Origin: Pseudomonas wuhanensis
Lineage (GTDB): Bacteria; Pseudomonadota; Gammaproteobacteria; Pseudomonadales; Pseudomonadaceae
Direction: 5' to 3'
Length of the DNA: 64,000 nucleotides
Assembly (NCBI RefSeq): GCF_030687395.1
Contig: NZ_CP117430.1
Coordinates: 2,294,001 to 2,358,000, forward strand
Within the stretch, counting starts at the first letter, position 1. Every line of letters begins with the position of its first letter. This document shows, in pieces, positions 18,901 through 28,256 of the stretch. The position numbers were made by a program, and so were the translations under genes. The notes under the pieces were generated by a model that was given only the letters and a program-made list of their open reading frames with translations, ran no database searches and was not told the DNA's origin.

Positions 18901-19379
18901 CCGTGCTCATAGACAGTATCGACGTAACGATAGCCGCTGGCCTCAAGCCTGCTGCGCATTTGCTCGACATCAAGCTTCTGGCCGACATCCAGCACCAGGC
19001 TGCTGCCGAGCAGGAATTTGGTCGGCGCCAGGCGGTGCAGGGCCGTGGTAATTGGCACGACCAGCACGCCATGCTCCAGCTCCGGCAACCGATACAGGCT
19101 GGAGATGCGCTGAGAGATGATGTCCTGGTGTGGCGAGAACAGGTCGTAGGGCAGGGTTTCCCAGTCGGGGAAATGCAGGACAGGCAAATCCGGGGCGAAG
19201 AAACTCAGCTCCTGTTCCAGCCGTTCGGCACTCTGGCTGTCGGCGGTCAGTAGCAGGGTAAAGCGCTTGGCAGCGCTGGCGGCCTCGGCAATGGCCAGGC
19301 TCAGGGCGGCACCGGGCAGGTTGCCCCAGTGCTGTTTACCTGCCGCGGCAGGGAGAAGCGGTAGACGCAGAACGGGCAC
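15930..19379 (-). CDS. mfd: Transcription-repair coupling factor Mfd
   Basis: This 1149-residue enzyme dislodges RNA polymerase stalled at DNA lesions and recruits UvrA. The order is: UvrB-like N-terminal module with LHFPDWETLPYD, RNA-polymerase interaction domain (HIDHGVGRYLGL, YVPVANLHLIARY), SF2 translocase with Walker A GDVGFGKTEVAMRAAF, IIDEEHRFGVRQKE, the TRG/TATPIPRTLNMA region, QLRGRVGRS, and the C-terminal TRCF domain. Length is typical. It is the first gene of mfd-csiV-snf2 and diverges from gap. Confidence 0.98.
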   Translation of the reverse strand: MPVLRLPLLPAAAGKQHWGNLPGAALSLAIAEAASAAKRFTLLLTADSQSAERLEQELSFFAPDLPVLHFPDWETLPYDLFSPHQDIISQRISSLYRLPELEHGVLVVPITTALHRLAPTKFLLGSSLVLDVGQKLDVEQMRSRLEASGYRYVDTVYEHGEFTVRGSLIDLFPMGSKLPFRIDLFDDEIETLRTFDPENQRSIDKVGTVRLLPAREFPLQKDAVTRFKARFRERFDVDFRRCPIFQDLSSRITPAGIEYYLPLFFDETSTLFDYLPQDTQVFSLPGIEQAAENFWNDVRNRYEERRVDPSRPLLPPAELFLPVEDCFARLKSWPRVVASQQDVETGVGRERFPAQPLPNLAIEAKATQPLAALAGFLDEFPGRVLFTAESAGRREVLLELLERLKLRPKTVDSWPDFVASKERLAITIAPLDEGLLLDDPALALIAESPLFGQRVMQRRRREKRADANNDAVIKNLTELRENAPVVHIDHGVGRYLGLTILEIDNQAAEFLTLEYAENAKLYVPVANLHLIARYTGSDDALAPLHRLGSETWQKAKRKAAEQVRDVAAELLDIYARRAAREGYAFADPKADYATFSAGFPFEETPDQQTTIEAVRADMLAPKPMDRLVCGDVGFGKTEVAMRAAFIAVHGGRQVAILVPTTLLAQQHYNSFRDRFADWPVTVEVMSRFKSTKEVNAAVADLAEGKIDIVIGTHKLLQDDVKIKNLGLVIIDEEHRFGVRQKEQLKALRSEVDILTLTATPIPRTLNMAVSGMRDLSIIATPPARRLSVRTFVMEQNKSTVKEALLRELLRGGQVYYLHNDVKTIEKCAADLAELVPEARIGIGHGQMRERELEQVMSDFYHKRFNVLIASTIIETGIDVPSANTIIIERADKFGLAQLHQLRGRVGRSHHQAYAYLLTPPRQQITPDAEKRLEAIANTQDLGAGFVLATNDLEIRGAGELLGDGQSGQIQAVGFTLYMEMLERAVKSIRKGEQPNLDQPLGGGPEVNLRVPALIPEDYLPDVHARLILYKRIASATDEEGLKDLQVEMIDRFGLLPEPTKNLVRITALKLQAEQLGIKKVDGGPQGGRIEFAAQTPVDPLTLIKLIQSQPKRYKFEGATMFKFLVPMERPEERFNTVEALFERLIPTTA

Positions 19380-19756
19380 GGAAGGTTGAGCTCCAAGCGT
19401 TGCGACAAAGTCGACAATTGTAACGGCCTCAGGTGCCGGCTGTCAGTTGCAGATATGTCTATTACGCGGGTTGGGCAAAATGTAGTGGTAATGACAAAAT
19501 CGAGTGGTTTTTTAGTGAAAATTGCTGATTATGTAGTGGCAAAACGAACGCGTGTTACGGATGGTTACGGACAAGGCGGCGATATCTCCAAAAAATTGAC
19601 GATGCTGGAGGCCCCGGTTTTACTGGGCTGGGGCTGGGCGTAATTTTTTTGAACGGGATTTTGTTACCGTCCGTGCGACAGGCGCGCATTGCTACGGGAG
19701 GCAGTCGGCGGCATAATGTAGCCCCTTTTTTCAGCCCCTACATGTGGAAGGTTCCC
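19380..19756. promoter_or_regulatory. mfd-gap divergent intergenic region with direct repeats
   Basis: This 377-nt gap holds the promoters of mfd (minus) and gap (plus). I see no convincing gene. TGTAGTGG(T/C)AA occurs twice in direct orientation, at 19481-19491 and 19532-19542, 51 nt apart, near five helical turns. This looks like a spaced activator or repressor site for gap. No perfect HexR palindrome was found. Confidence 0.5.
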
Positions 19757-21205
19757 GTGACTCAGAAGCCCGACCAGTGTCTTGGTGAATGGATCGACCG
19801 TGAAGCACTCGCAGAAGCGATGATTCCGCTTATCGGTCAGCTCTACCGCAATAACAATGTGGTGAGCTCGATCTATGGCCGCAGTCTGATCAACCAGTCT
19901 GTCATCGCGATCCTCAAAGCTCACCGCTTTGCTCGCCATCGCCAGTCCGATGACAGCGAATTGTCCGTCCACGAAACATTCCCGCTGCTCAAGGCAATGA
20001 GCGAGCTCAAGCTCGGCGCTGCTTCGGTAGACCTGGGCAAGCTGGCCGTCAAATTCAAAGCCGAAGGCAATGGCCGTACCGCCGAAGCGTTCGTCCGTGA
20101 CGAACTGGCTGATGTGGTCGGCAAGCAGAATGGTTCCGGCCGTACCGGCACCGACGTTGTCCTGTACGGCTTCGGTCGTATCGGTCGTCTGCTGGCGCGC
20201 ATCCTGATTGAGAAAACCGGTGGTGGCGACGGCCTGCGTCTGCGTGCCATCGTTGTCCGCAAGGGCGCCGAGAACGATCTGGTCAAGCGTGCCAGCCTGC
20301 TGCGTCGCGACTCGGTGCACGGTTCGTTCAATGGCACCATCACTATTGATGAAGCCAACAACACCATTACCGCGAACGGCAACCTGATCCAGGTTATCTA
20401 CGCGAAGAACCCGACTGAAGTGGACTACACCCAGTACGGCATCAAAAATGCCTTGCTGGTGGACAACACCGGTGTATGGCGTGACGCCGACGGCCTGGGC
20501 CAGCATCTGGCATGCCCGGGTATCGACCGCGTTGTTCTGACCGCGCCTGGCAAAGGCAAGTTGAAGAACATCGTTCACGGCATCAACCACGGTGAAATCA
20601 CCGCTGAGGACAAGATCGTGTCCGCCGCTTCCTGCACCACCAACGCCATCGTGCCGGTGCTGAAGGCTGTGAATGACAAGTTCGGCATCATCAACGGTCA
20701 CGTCGAAACCGTTCACTCGTACACCAACGACCAGAACCTGATCGACAACTTCCACAAGGGCGATCGTCGTGGCCGTAGCGCCGCGTTGAACATGGTGATC
20801 ACCGAGACTGGTGCTGCCACCGCTGCCGCCAAGGCACTGCCTGAGCTGGCCGGCAAGCTGACCGGTAACGCGATCCGTGTTCCGACGCCGAACGTGTCGA
20901 TGGCCATTCTCAACCTGAACCTTGAGAAAGCTGCCACCCGTGAAGAGATGAACGAGTACCTGCGCTACATGGCGCTGCACTCCGATCTGCACAAGCAAAT
21001 CGACTACGTTAATTCGCAGGAGGTGGTTTCCACCGACTTCGTTGGCTCGCGCCACGCAGGCGTTGTGGACGCTGAAGCGACCATCGTTCAGGACAACCGC
21101 GTTGTTCTGTACGTCTGGTACGACAACGAGTTCGGTTACAGCTGCCAGGTAGTCCGCGTGATGGAAGACATGGCCGGTGTAAACCCGCCAGCATTCCCGC
21201 GCTAA
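19757..21205 (+). CDS. gap: Glyceraldehyde-3-phosphate dehydrogenase, long Pseudomonas type
   Basis: This 482-residue GAPDH has an extra N-terminal helical region of about 125 residues (RLIGQLYRN..SIYGRSL type) before the Rossmann start YGFGRIGRLLAR. The catalytic Cys is in SAASCTTNAIVPVLKA, with the typical RVPTPNVS and WYDNEFGYS motifs. It interconverts glyceraldehyde-3-phosphate and 1,3-bisphosphoglycerate. The long form corresponds to P. aeruginosa PA3001, and such second GAPDHs are often assigned to gluconeogenesis. GTG 19757 is chosen because GGAAGG lies 5 nt upstream; ATG 19742 (five residues longer) has no SD. Confidence 0.93.
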   Translation: MTQKPDQCLGEWIDREALAEAMIPLIGQLYRNNNVVSSIYGRSLINQSVIAILKAHRFARHRQSDDSELSVHETFPLLKAMSELKLGAASVDLGKLAVKFKAEGNGRTAEAFVRDELADVVGKQNGSGRTGTDVVLYGFGRIGRLLARILIEKTGGGDGLRLRAIVVRKGAENDLVKRASLLRRDSVHGSFNGTITIDEANNTITANGNLIQVIYAKNPTEVDYTQYGIKNALLVDNTGVWRDADGLGQHLACPGIDRVVLTAPGKGKLKNIVHGINHGEITAEDKIVSAASCTTNAIVPVLKAVNDKFGIINGHVETVHSYTNDQNLIDNFHKGDRRGRSAALNMVITETGAATAAAKALPELAGKLTGNAIRVPTPNVSMAILNLNLEKAATREEMNEYLRYMALHSDLHKQIDYVNSQEVVSTDFVGSRHAGVVDAEATIVQDNRVVLYVWYDNEFGYSCQVVRVMEDMAGVNPPAFPR

Positions 21206-21222
21206 GCCTTAGCCGCACATGA

Positions 21223-21256
21223 AAGCGCCCCGACTTTGGTCGGGGCGTTTTTGTTT
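21223..21256 (+). terminator. Rho-independent terminator after gap
   Basis: The hairpin AAGCGCCCCGAC-TTTG-GTCGGGGCG is followed by TTTTTGTTT, 18 nt after the gap stop. Confidence 0.9.
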
Positions 21257-21298
21257 ATGCGGTTTGTCAGTTGTAGGTGTGTTGTTTATGCGGGGCCT

Positions 21299-21392
21299 CA
21301 TCGCGGGCAAGCCCGCTCCCACATGTTTTGGTGGTGGTTTCGCAATGGTGGGAGCGCCGCAGAACCCTGTGGGAGCGGGCTTGCCCGCGATG
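21299..21392. repeat. REP doublet (REPIN)
   Basis: Two perfect 25-base inverted arms (21299-21323 and 21368-21392; core GCGGGCAAGCCCGCTCCC) enclose a 44-nt spacer between the convergent gap and MFS transporter genes. Confidence 0.93.
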
Positions 21393-21400
21393 GCGATTTA

Positions 21401-22699
21401 TCAGGCACCGCCGACCACTGCCGCTTGCGCAGTCCGCAGTTCATGTCGATTGCCTTTGAACAGCACCAGCGTCGCAATCAACCCCAGCACCGCCGCGGCA
21501 CTGAGCCAGATCCCCGGCGCCGCCTTGTTGTCCAGCACATGGATCAGATACGTACAGGCCGCCGGTGTGAAACCACCAAAGGTCGCGGTCGCGAGGCTGT
21601 AGGCAAGGGAGAAACCGGTCGTGCGAACTTCCACCGGCATGATCTCGGTCAGGGCCACCACCATGGCGCCGTTGTAGGAGCCATACAGGAACGACAGCCA
21701 CAACTCGACGATCAGCAGGTGGCTGAAGCTCGGGTTCGCCACCAGCCATGACAGCGCTGGATAAGCCGTGAGGATCGCCAGAATCGTCGCCGCCAACAGC
21801 AGGGGTTTGCGCCCGATCCTGTCAGACACAGAGCCCATCACCGGCAGCCAGAAGAAGTTCGACAGGCCAATGCACACGGTCACCAGCAACGTATCCAGAT
21901 CCGACAGATGCAGTTCGGCTTTGCCAAAGGTCGGGGTGTAGGCGGTGATCAAGTAGAACGACACCGTGGTCATCACCACCAGCGCCATGCCGGCGAGGAC
22001 GATGCCGAAGTTCTGACCAATCGAGCGAACAATGTCCTGCAGGGTAGGGCGGTGCTTACGCGCCTGGAATTCCGGGGTTTCTTCCAGCGAGCGGCGAATC
22101 ACGAAGATCGCCGGCACAATCATACAGCCGATCAGGAACGGCACGCGCCAGCCCCATTCGCCCATTTCTTCCGGGCTGAGCCAATGGTTCAAACCCACCC
22201 CGAGCAGGCCAGCGAAGACCACCGCGGCTTGCTGACTGGCGGACTGCCAGCTGACGAAGAAGCCTTTACGGCCTGGTGTGGAGATTTCGGCGAGGTACAC
22301 CGACACACCGCCCAGCTCCACGCCCGCCGAGAAGCCTTGCAACAGGCGACCAAGCAATACGATCAGCGGCGCCGCGACACCCAGCGTCGCGTAACCCGGC
22401 ACGCACGCAATCAATAGTGTGCCGGCGGCCATCATCGCCAATGTGATGATCAGGCCTTTGCGGCGGCCGTGACGGTCGATGTAAGCCCCGAGGAAAATCG
22501 CCCCCAACGGACGCATCAGGAAGCCGGCGCCGAAAGTGGCCAAAGACAGCATCAGGGAAGCGAAAGCGCTGTCGGCAGGGAAGAAGGTTTTTGCAATGGC
22601 CGTGGCGTAAAAGCCGTAGACCATGAAGTCGAACATCTCCAGGAAGTTTCCGCTGACGACGCGAAAAATTGCTTTGCCGTTGCTCGTGTTGGAAGGCAT
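21401..22699 (-). CDS. MFS transporter, metabolite:H+ symporter (citrate/tricarballylate-like)
   Basis: This 432-residue inner-membrane protein of the MHS subfamily of the major facilitator superfamily has 12 predicted helices. Visible are the loop 2-3 signature [39 protein letters not shown] in TM4-5, the [13 protein letters not shown] loop 8-9 repeat, and [17 protein letters not shown] near TM11. CitA/TcuC-like citrate or tricarballylate symporters look most similar, but the substrate cannot be fixed from sequence. ATG 22699 begins [14 protein letters not shown]; the open frame further upstream runs through a REP element and is not coding. The gene lies between gap and apbE, where P. aeruginosa has nqrABCDEF. 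Confidence 0.85.
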   Translation of the reverse strand: MPSNTSNGKAIFRVVSGNFLEMFDFMVYGFYATAIAKTFFPADSAFASLMLSLATFGAGFLMRPLGAIFLGAYIDRHGRRKGLIITLAMMAAGTLLIACVPGYATLGVAAPLIVLLGRLLQGFSAGVELGGVSVYLAEISTPGRKGFFVSWQSASQQAAVVFAGLLGVGLNHWLSPEEMGEWGWRVPFLIGCMIVPAIFVIRRSLEETPEFQARKHRPTLQDIVRSIGQNFGIVLAGMALVVMTTVSFYLITAYTPTFGKAELHLSDLDTLLVTVCIGLSNFFWLPVMGSVSDRIGRKPLLLAATILAILTAYPALSWLVANPSFSHLLIVELWLSFLYGSYNGAMVVALTEIMPVEVRTTGFSLAYSLATATFGGFTPAACTYLIHVLDNKAAPGIWLSAAAVLGLIATLVLFKGNRHELRTAQAAVVGGA

Positions 22700-22742
22700 T
22701 TGTAGGTACTCACGCTGGTAAATCTTGTTTGAAAACGCTGCA

Positions 22743-22840
22743 CCTGTGGGAGCCTGCTCGCGATAGCGGTGACCGGACTTACGATTGCTTCGCAATCGGA
22801 CGGGGGCAAGCCCCTCGCCACACAGGCTCGCTTCCACAGG
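22743..22840. repeat. Composite REP-like palindromes
   Basis: CCTGTGGGAGCCTGCTCGCG at the left and CAGGCTCGCTTCCACAGG at the right are imperfect inverted copies. A second REP form (CGGGGGCAAGCCCCTCGCC) and a TTGCTTCGCAA palindrome are embedded. The element sits between the divergent MFS and apbE genes. Confidence 0.75.
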
Positions 22841-22932
22841 TTTTGCGTCTGGCTGACGGGCGCTGGCAGACCTCGCTCTCATGCGCTCTGAGGCCCATAA
22901 TGGCGGGCGCGGTTTTGAGGGGAGATGAAGAT

Positions 22933-23949
22933 TTGTTAACTGGACGGTGGAGTGGACTTGTGGTGCTGGCCGGCGTTTTGTCCGGTTGCGGCAACGGCGA
23001 CAGCCTGGAACGCTTCGATGGCCCGACCATGGGCAGTCGTTATTCCATTCAATACGTAAGACATTCCTCCACGCCCGGGCCGAAAGCGGTGCAGGCCGAA
23101 GTAGAAAGTATCCTCGCCGAAGTGGATCGACAATTCTCGACCTATCGCAGCGACTCGGACACCGTACGCTTCAACGCATTGCCGGCCGGTCGCTGTCAGT
23201 TCATGCCTGGCCCTGTGCTCGAATTGATCCGTGTGGGCGAGAAGTTGTCATCCCAAAGCGACGGCTCCTTCGATTTGACGGTGGAGCCGTTGCTCAACCT
23301 TTGGGGATTCGGTCCGCAGGCGCGAGAGGAAAAAGTTCCGAGTGCCGAAGCGCTCGCCGAGGTGCAGCAACGCGTCGGCCACAGCCACTTGCGCATCGAC
23401 GGTGATCAGTTGTGTAAGGATGCCGCGGTGGAAGTTGACTTCAACAGTCTCGCCGCTGGCTATGCTGTCGACCGGATCGCCGGCAGGCTCGAGGCCTTGG
23501 GTATCGACAGTTACCTCGCTGAAGCCACTGGAGAGCTCAAGGCTACGGGGCACAAGCCCGATGGTTCGGCCTGGCACGTCGCCCTGGAAGAGCCCCGCGA
23601 TGACCAACAAGTGGCCAAACGCATCATCGCCGTCGACGGCTACGGTGTGTCCACGTCCGGCGACTACCGTAATTATTTTCAGCAAAACGGCCAGCGCTAT
23701 TCCCACACCTTCGATGCCCGCACCGGTGCACCGGTCCTACACACCCTGGCGTCAGTCACAGTGATTCATCCTTCAGCGTTAATGGCCGATGGCCTATCGA
23801 CGCTGTTGCTGATTCTCGGTCCTGAACGGGGTTGGGACTATGCCGAAACCCATGACATTGGTGCATTCTTTGTGATTCGTGCCGATACAGGTTTCGTCAT
23901 CCGCACCAATCAGGCTTTTGAGCGCCTGGCGGGTGAGAAAACCAAGTGA
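22933..23949 (+). CDS. apbE: FAD:protein FMN transferase (ApbE), lipoprotein
   Basis: This 338-residue periplasmic flavin transferase attaches FMN through a phosphoester bond to Thr/Ser of targets such as NqrB/NqrC or RnfG/RnfD. A TTG start at 22933 is inferred. GAGGGGAG lies 8 nt upstream, and translation gives a lipoprotein signal with lipobox LSGC ([19 protein letters not shown]). ApbE motifs are [50 protein letters not shown], and DARTGAPV followed by [15 protein letters not shown]. No nqr or rnf genes are in the window, so its substrate is encoded elsewhere or lost. Confidence 0.92.
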   Translation: MLTGRWSGLVVLAGVLSGCGNGDSLERFDGPTMGSRYSIQYVRHSSTPGPKAVQAEVESILAEVDRQFSTYRSDSDTVRFNALPAGRCQFMPGPVLELIRVGEKLSSQSDGSFDLTVEPLLNLWGFGPQAREEKVPSAEALAEVQQRVGHSHLRIDGDQLCKDAAVEVDFNSLAAGYAVDRIAGRLEALGIDSYLAEATGELKATGHKPDGSAWHVALEEPRDDQQVAKRIIAVDGYGVSTSGDYRNYFQQNGQRYSHTFDARTGAPVLHTLASVTVIHPSALMADGLSTLLLILGPERGWDYAETHDIGAFFVIRADTGFVIRTNQAFERLAGEKTK

Positions 23950-24155
23950 TTGCGGGATCAAAAGCATTTTTGATGGCGTTGTAGTGCAGGCAAAACTAGC
24001 CTACGACGCGACCAAGGGTTAATGTGCCCGGCGTTGACGCTTCTATAGACTGTGTCCGGGTTCTGTACTGGCCCCAAATTGTTCCTTCACGCCGCAGATC
24101 GGCGTGATTTAGCTGCAGGTGCCGAGGGCGCCGCGGCCTGTTCTGAGGAGTACGC

Positions 24156-25550
24156 ATGGCTGTCTACAACTACGATGTGGTGGTGTTGGGTTCCGGCCCG
24201 GCGGGAGAAGGCGCGGCAATGAACGCCGCCAAGGCAGGGCGCAAGGTGGCGATGGTCGATAGCCGTCGCCAGGTCGGCGGCAACTGCACCCACCTGGGCA
24301 CCATCCCGTCCAAGGCCTTGCGTCACTCGGTCCGGCAGATCATGCAGTTCAACACCAACCCGATGTTCCGGGCCATTGGTGAGCCGCGCTGGTTCTCGTT
24401 CCCGGACGTTTTGAAAAGCGCCGAAAAAGTCATCTCCAAACAAGTCGCCTCGCGTACCGGCTACTACGCCCGTAACCGTGTCGACGTGTTCTTCGGTACC
24501 GGCAGCTTCGCCGACGAGCAAACCATCGAAGTGGTCTGCGCCAACGGCGTGGTTGAAAAACTGGTGGCCAAGCACATCATCATCGCTACCGGCTCGCGTC
24601 CTTATCGCCCGGCGGACATCGATTTCCATCACCCGCGTATCTACGATAGCGACACCATCCTCAGCCTTGGCCACACCCCGCGCAAACTCATCGTTTACGG
24701 CGCTGGTGTTATCGGTTGCGAATACGCCTCGATCTTCAGTGGCCTGGGTGTGCTGGTGGAGCTGGTGGACAACCGCGGTCAGTTGCTGAGCTTCCTCGAC
24801 TCGGAAATTTCCCAGGCGCTGAGTTACCACTTCAGTAACAACAACATCACGGTTCGTCACAACGAAGATTACGACCGCGTCGAAGGCGTGGACAACGGCG
24901 TGATCCTGCACCTCAAGTCCGGCAAGAAGATCAAGGCCGATGCCTTGCTCTGGTGCAACGGCCGTACCGGCAACACCGACCAGCTGGGTCTGGAAAACAT
25001 CGGCGTGAAGGTCAACAGCCGTGGCCAGATCGAAGTCGACGAAGCCTACCGCACCTGCGTACCGAACATTTACGGTGCCGGTGATGTGATTGGCTGGCCG
25101 AGCCTGGCCAGTGCCGCCCACGACCAGGGTCGCTCAGCTGCTGGCAGCATCGTCGATAACAATAGCTGGCGCTTCGTGAATGACGTGCCGACCGGCATCT
25201 ACACCATTCCGGAGATCAGCTCGATCGGCAAGAACGAGCAAGAGCTGACGCAGGCCAAGGTGCCGTACGAAGTCGGCAAGGCGTTCTTCAAGAGCATGGC
25301 GCGTGCACAGATTGCCGGCGAGCCTCAGGGCATGCTGAAAATCCTGTTCCACCGCGAGACCCTGGAAGTGCTGGGCGTTCACTGCTTCGGTTATCAGGCG
25401 TCGGAGATCGTGCACATCGGTCAGGCGATCATGAGCCAGCCGGGCGAACTGAACACGCTGAAGTACTTCGTCAACACGACGTTCAACTACCCGACCATGG
25501 CCGAAGCCTATCGGGTAGCGGCGTACGATGGCCTCAACCGGCTTTTTTGA
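24156..25550 (+). CDS. sthA: Soluble pyridine nucleotide transhydrogenase
   Basis: This 464-residue flavoprotein transfers hydride between NADPH and NAD+, balancing cofactor pools. It shows the FAD-binding [15 protein letters not shown], the second Rossmann motif [13 protein letters not shown], and the FAD ribityl contact [16 protein letters not shown]. The disulfide-reductase CxxxxC is replaced by [15 protein letters not shown] (one Cys only), the hallmark separating SthA from lipoamide or glutathione reductases. GAGGAG precedes ATG 24156. Confidence 0.97.
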   Translation: MAVYNYDVVVLGSGPAGEGAAMNAAKAGRKVAMVDSRRQVGGNCTHLGTIPSKALRHSVRQIMQFNTNPMFRAIGEPRWFSFPDVLKSAEKVISKQVASRTGYYARNRVDVFFGTGSFADEQTIEVVCANGVVEKLVAKHIIIATGSRPYRPADIDFHHPRIYDSDTILSLGHTPRKLIVYGAGVIGCEYASIFSGLGVLVELVDNRGQLLSFLDSEISQALSYHFSNNNITVRHNEDYDRVEGVDNGVILHLKSGKKIKADALLWCNGRTGNTDQLGLENIGVKVNSRGQIEVDEAYRTCVPNIYGAGDVIGWPSLASAAHDQGRSAAGSIVDNNSWRFVNDVPTGIYTIPEISSIGKNEQELTQAKVPYEVGKAFFKSMARAQIAGEPQGMLKILFHRETLEVLGVHCFGYQASEIVHIGQAIMSQPGELNTLKYFVNTTFNYPTMAEAYRVAAYDGLNRLF

Positions 25551-25592
25551 GCGGCTCCGGCCGGTGGCCTGAGCCGGCCGGGGAGACCGATT

Positions 25593-26315
25593 TCAGCAAT
25601 TCTCGAGCGTGGCAGTGGCCAAACCGGGAAAGTCTGTAATCAGGCTGTCAACGCCGAAGTCGGCGAGTCTGCGCATCAGCGCGGGCTCGTTGACTGTCCA
25701 CACCGACACATGCAGCCCCTGACGCTGCGCCTTCTGCAGGCGTTCCGGCGTACACAGGGTCCAGTTCAGCGCCAGCATCTCACAGCCATAGTTTTGCGCG
25801 ACCTTCAGCGGGTCGAGCCAGGCGTATTCGGCCACCAATCCGCGAGACACGTCCGGCACCAGGTCCAGCGCGGCTTTCAATACTTCGCGTGAGCTCGACG
25901 TGATCGTGACCTTGTCCCGCATGCCGAAACGCTGGGCCAGTTCACGAATCGCCAGCACGGTGGTCGCGGCACGGGTGCGTGAAGCGCTTTTGACTTCCAG
26001 CTGCCAGTGCTCGAAATCGCATTTTTCGAACAATTCTTCCAGCGTTGGAATCGGGCAAGGTTTGATCCAGCCCGGGCCACCCTTGCGCGCGTCGTAGGTC
26101 ACTAGCTCTGCCGCCGTGTGTTCGACCACTTTGCCGCGGCGGTCGGTGGTGCGTTTGAGGGTCGGGTCGTGGATCACCATCAACTCGCCGTCTTTGGACA
26201 GGTGCAAGTCCAGTTCACAACGACGTACGCCGTGCTTGAGGCATTCCTGAAAGCTGGTCAGGGTGTTTTCCGGTGCTTCGCCCTTGGCGCCGCGATGGCC
26301 GTAGATGAGAGTCAC
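25593..26315 (-). CDS. Glycerophosphodiester phosphodiesterase
   Basis: This 240-residue GDPD/PLC-like TIM-barrel enzyme hydrolyses glycerophosphodiesters to glycerol-3-phosphate and an alcohol. Signature residues are visible: YGHRGAKGEAPENT (first catalytic His and metal Glu) and ELDLHLSKDGELMVIHDPTLKRTTD. There is no signal peptide, so it is cytoplasmic, like UgpQ. The start is GTG 26315 with AAGGAAG just upstream. It follows the PilZ gene by 14 nt on the same strand and is probably co-transcribed with it. It converges with sthA. Confidence 0.93.
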   Translation of the reverse strand: MTLIYGHRGAKGEAPENTLTSFQECLKHGVRRCELDLHLSKDGELMVIHDPTLKRTTDRRGKVVEHTAAELVTYDARKGGPGWIKPCPIPTLEELFEKCDFEHWQLEVKSASRTRAATTVLAIRELAQRFGMRDKVTITSSSREVLKAALDLVPDVSRGLVAEYAWLDPLKVAQNYGCEMLALNWTLCTPERLQKAQRQGLHVSVWTVNEPALMRRLADFGVDSLITDFPGLATATLENC

Positions 26316-26329
26316 GGTTCTTCCTTAAA

Positions 26330-26911
26330 TTAAATGCCTGATTCGTTTTGTTCGCGGGCCAGGCGTCGTTCTTGTGCCTGTCGCTGCAAGATGTAACGGG
26401 CCAGCAATTGCCGCTGGGCATCGGACAGGTATTCGAACTCGGTGCCGACGTCGTAGCCGTCGCCCTTGCGGTCGCAATGGGTGACGCGTGCCCGCAGCAA
26501 CAGGCCGAGGGCTTGTGGCATCAGCACCAGTTTGATCGACAGGTGCGCGTCGACGGCAATGGGTGTCGGATACTGAAAGTCGATGCCGCCTTCGGAGATG
26601 ATCACCGGCTGCGGCTCGCCGATCTGTCCGAGCACAGTCAGGGCGACCACCTGACTCAGCAGGTCGATGCGTTTGTTCTGGGATTTCAGGAACGCGGCGA
26701 TGGTGCGGTCGCGTTCGCTGATCTGTCGCAGCAGGTGTTGCGACTCGAATTCGCTCAGGTGCAGTTCGCTGAGCAGGTTGAATAGAGGGGAAGCATCCTG
26801 CAACACTTCCTGGCCTGCGGCTTCGGGAGCAGACAGGGGCCGAATTTCCAGTGCGATCGTGTCCTCGATACGGTAGTATTCGCGGCGATCTTCTTCATCT
26901 AATGTCGACAT
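26330..26911 (-). CDS. PilZ domain protein
   Basis: This 193-residue cytoplasmic protein carries the N-terminal RREYYR arginine motif and, later, ISEGGIDFQYP, a variant of the second PilZ c-di-GMP motif (usual form D/NxSxxG). A helical middle region (residues 50-90) precedes the beta-barrel part. It probably binds c-di-GMP, with weaker support than for a canonical motif. The order PilZ then GDPD matches PA2989-PA2990. Confidence 0.82.
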   Translation of the reverse strand: MSTLDEEDRREYYRIEDTIALEIRPLSAPEAAGQEVLQDASPLFNLLSELHLSEFESQHLLRQISERDRTIAAFLKSQNKRIDLLSQVVALTVLGQIGEPQPVIISEGGIDFQYPTPIAVDAHLSIKLVLMPQALGLLLRARVTHCDRKGDGYDVGTEFEYLSDAQRQLLARYILQRQAQERRLAREQNESGI

Positions 26912-27005
26912 GGCGAACCCATGGTAGCGGCGGTGGTCTGAGTGTAAAGCTGGTTATCGACCCCCGCCACAAGGACGTTCCTTTTCCCTCCGAACAAGCC
27001 CCGAC

Positions 27006-28256
27006 ATGTTCAGACCTCTCTTCGTATTTATTGGCACGCGTTATACCCGTGCAAAGCGTCGCAATCATTTTGTGTCGTTCATTTCCCTGACCTCAATGAT
27101 CGGACTCGCCCTTGGCGTGGTCGTGATGATCGTCGTGCTGTCGGTCATGAACGGCTTCGATCATGAGATGCGCACCCGCGTGCTGGGCATGGTGCCCCAC
27201 GCGACCATCGAGTCCGGTGAGCCGATCAGCGACTGGCAAAGCCTGGCCGCCAAGGTCAAGCAGAACCCGCAGGTGGCGGCGGTTGCGCCCTTCGTCCAGA
27301 TGCAGGGCCTGCTGACCAACAACGGCAAGGTTTCCAAAGTGCTGCTCAATGCCATCGACCCTGTGCAGGAACGGCAGGTGTCGATCATTGATAACTTCAT
27401 GCAGCAGGGCAAACTCGATGACCTGGCACCGGGCAGTTTCGGCATCGTCATCGGCGACAAGGCCGCAGCCAAGCTCGGCGTGGCGGTCGGCGACAAGCTG
27501 ACGTTTGTCGCGCCGGAAGTCACCGTGACCCCCGCCGGTATGTTCCCGCGCATGAAACGCTTTACCGTGGTCGGCATCTTCCACGTCGGTGCGGGTGAGA
27601 TCGACGGCTATCTGGGCATCACCAATTTGCAGGATCTGGCGAAGCTGCACCGCTGGAAGCCGGATCAGGTCCAAGGCCTGCGCTTGAAATTCGACGATCT
27701 GTTCCAGGCACCACGCGTGGCGTGGACCATCGCTCAGCAACTCGGCGAAGATCAGTATTACGCCCGCGACTGGACCCGCACCCACGGCAATCTGTATCAG
27801 GCGATCCGCATGGAAAAAGCCATGATCGGCCTGCTGTTGCTGCTGATCGTCGCCGTTGCAGCGTTCAACATCATCTCCACGCTGGTGATGGTGGTGAACG
27901 ATAAGAAGGGCGACATCGCGATCCTGCGCACCCTGGGCGCCACGCCGGGTTCGATCATGGCGACGTTCATGGTTCAGGGTACGGTCATTGGCGTGGTCGG
28001 TACGCTGATCGGCGCCGTGGTCGGGATCTTCGCCGCGCTGAACGTCAGCGCCGCGATTTCGGCCCTTGAAGGGCTGATCGGCCATAAATTCCTGAACGCC
28101 GACGTGTATTTCATCGATTACCTGCCGTCGCAAGTGCAGAGCCAGGACGTGTTGATGGTCTGCGCCGCCGCGTTGGTCCTGAGTTTCCTCGCCACCCTGT
28201 ATCCAGCCTGGCGTGCCGCGCGCACCCAGCCTGCGGAGGCGCTACGTTATGAGTGA
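27006..28256 (+). CDS. lolC: Lipoprotein-releasing ABC transporter permease LolC
   Basis: This 416-residue inner-membrane subunit of LolCDE extracts outer-membrane lipoproteins from the inner membrane and passes them to LolA. It has one N-terminal helix after [17 protein letters not shown], a large periplasmic MacB-type domain (about residues 50-260), then three C-terminal helices ([49 protein letters not shown]). The stop overlaps the start of lolD. The second permease (29013) is about as long and very similar, so the C/E labels follow gene order. Confidence 0.95.
   Translation: MFRPLFVFIGTRYTRAKRRNHFVSFISLTSMIGLALGVVVMIVVLSVMNGFDHEMRTRVLGMVPHATIESGEPISDWQSLAAKVKQNPQVAAVAPFVQMQGLLTNNGKVSKVLLNAIDPVQERQVSIIDNFMQQGKLDDLAPGSFGIVIGDKAAAKLGVAVGDKLTFVAPEVTVTPAGMFPRMKRFTVVGIFHVGAGEIDGYLGITNLQDLAKLHRWKPDQVQGLRLKFDDLFQAPRVAWTIAQQLGEDQYYARDWTRTHGNLYQAIRMEKAMIGLLLLLIVAVAAFNIISTLVMVVNDKKGDIAILRTLGATPGSIMATFMVQGTVIGVVGTLIGAVVGIFAALNVSAAISALEGLIGHKFLNADVYFIDYLPSQVQSQDVLMVCAAALVLSFLATLYPAWRAARTQPAEALRYE

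Noticed and set aside
19386..19643. An 85-codon frame in the mfd-gap spacer
   Set aside because: It has no good SD, unusual composition and no conserved features, and it covers the probable gap regulatory repeats.
22700..22882. N-terminal extension of the MFS transporter
   Set aside because: The open frame upstream of 22699 runs through a REP element and lacks transporter features. The homologous start is MPSNTSN at 22699.
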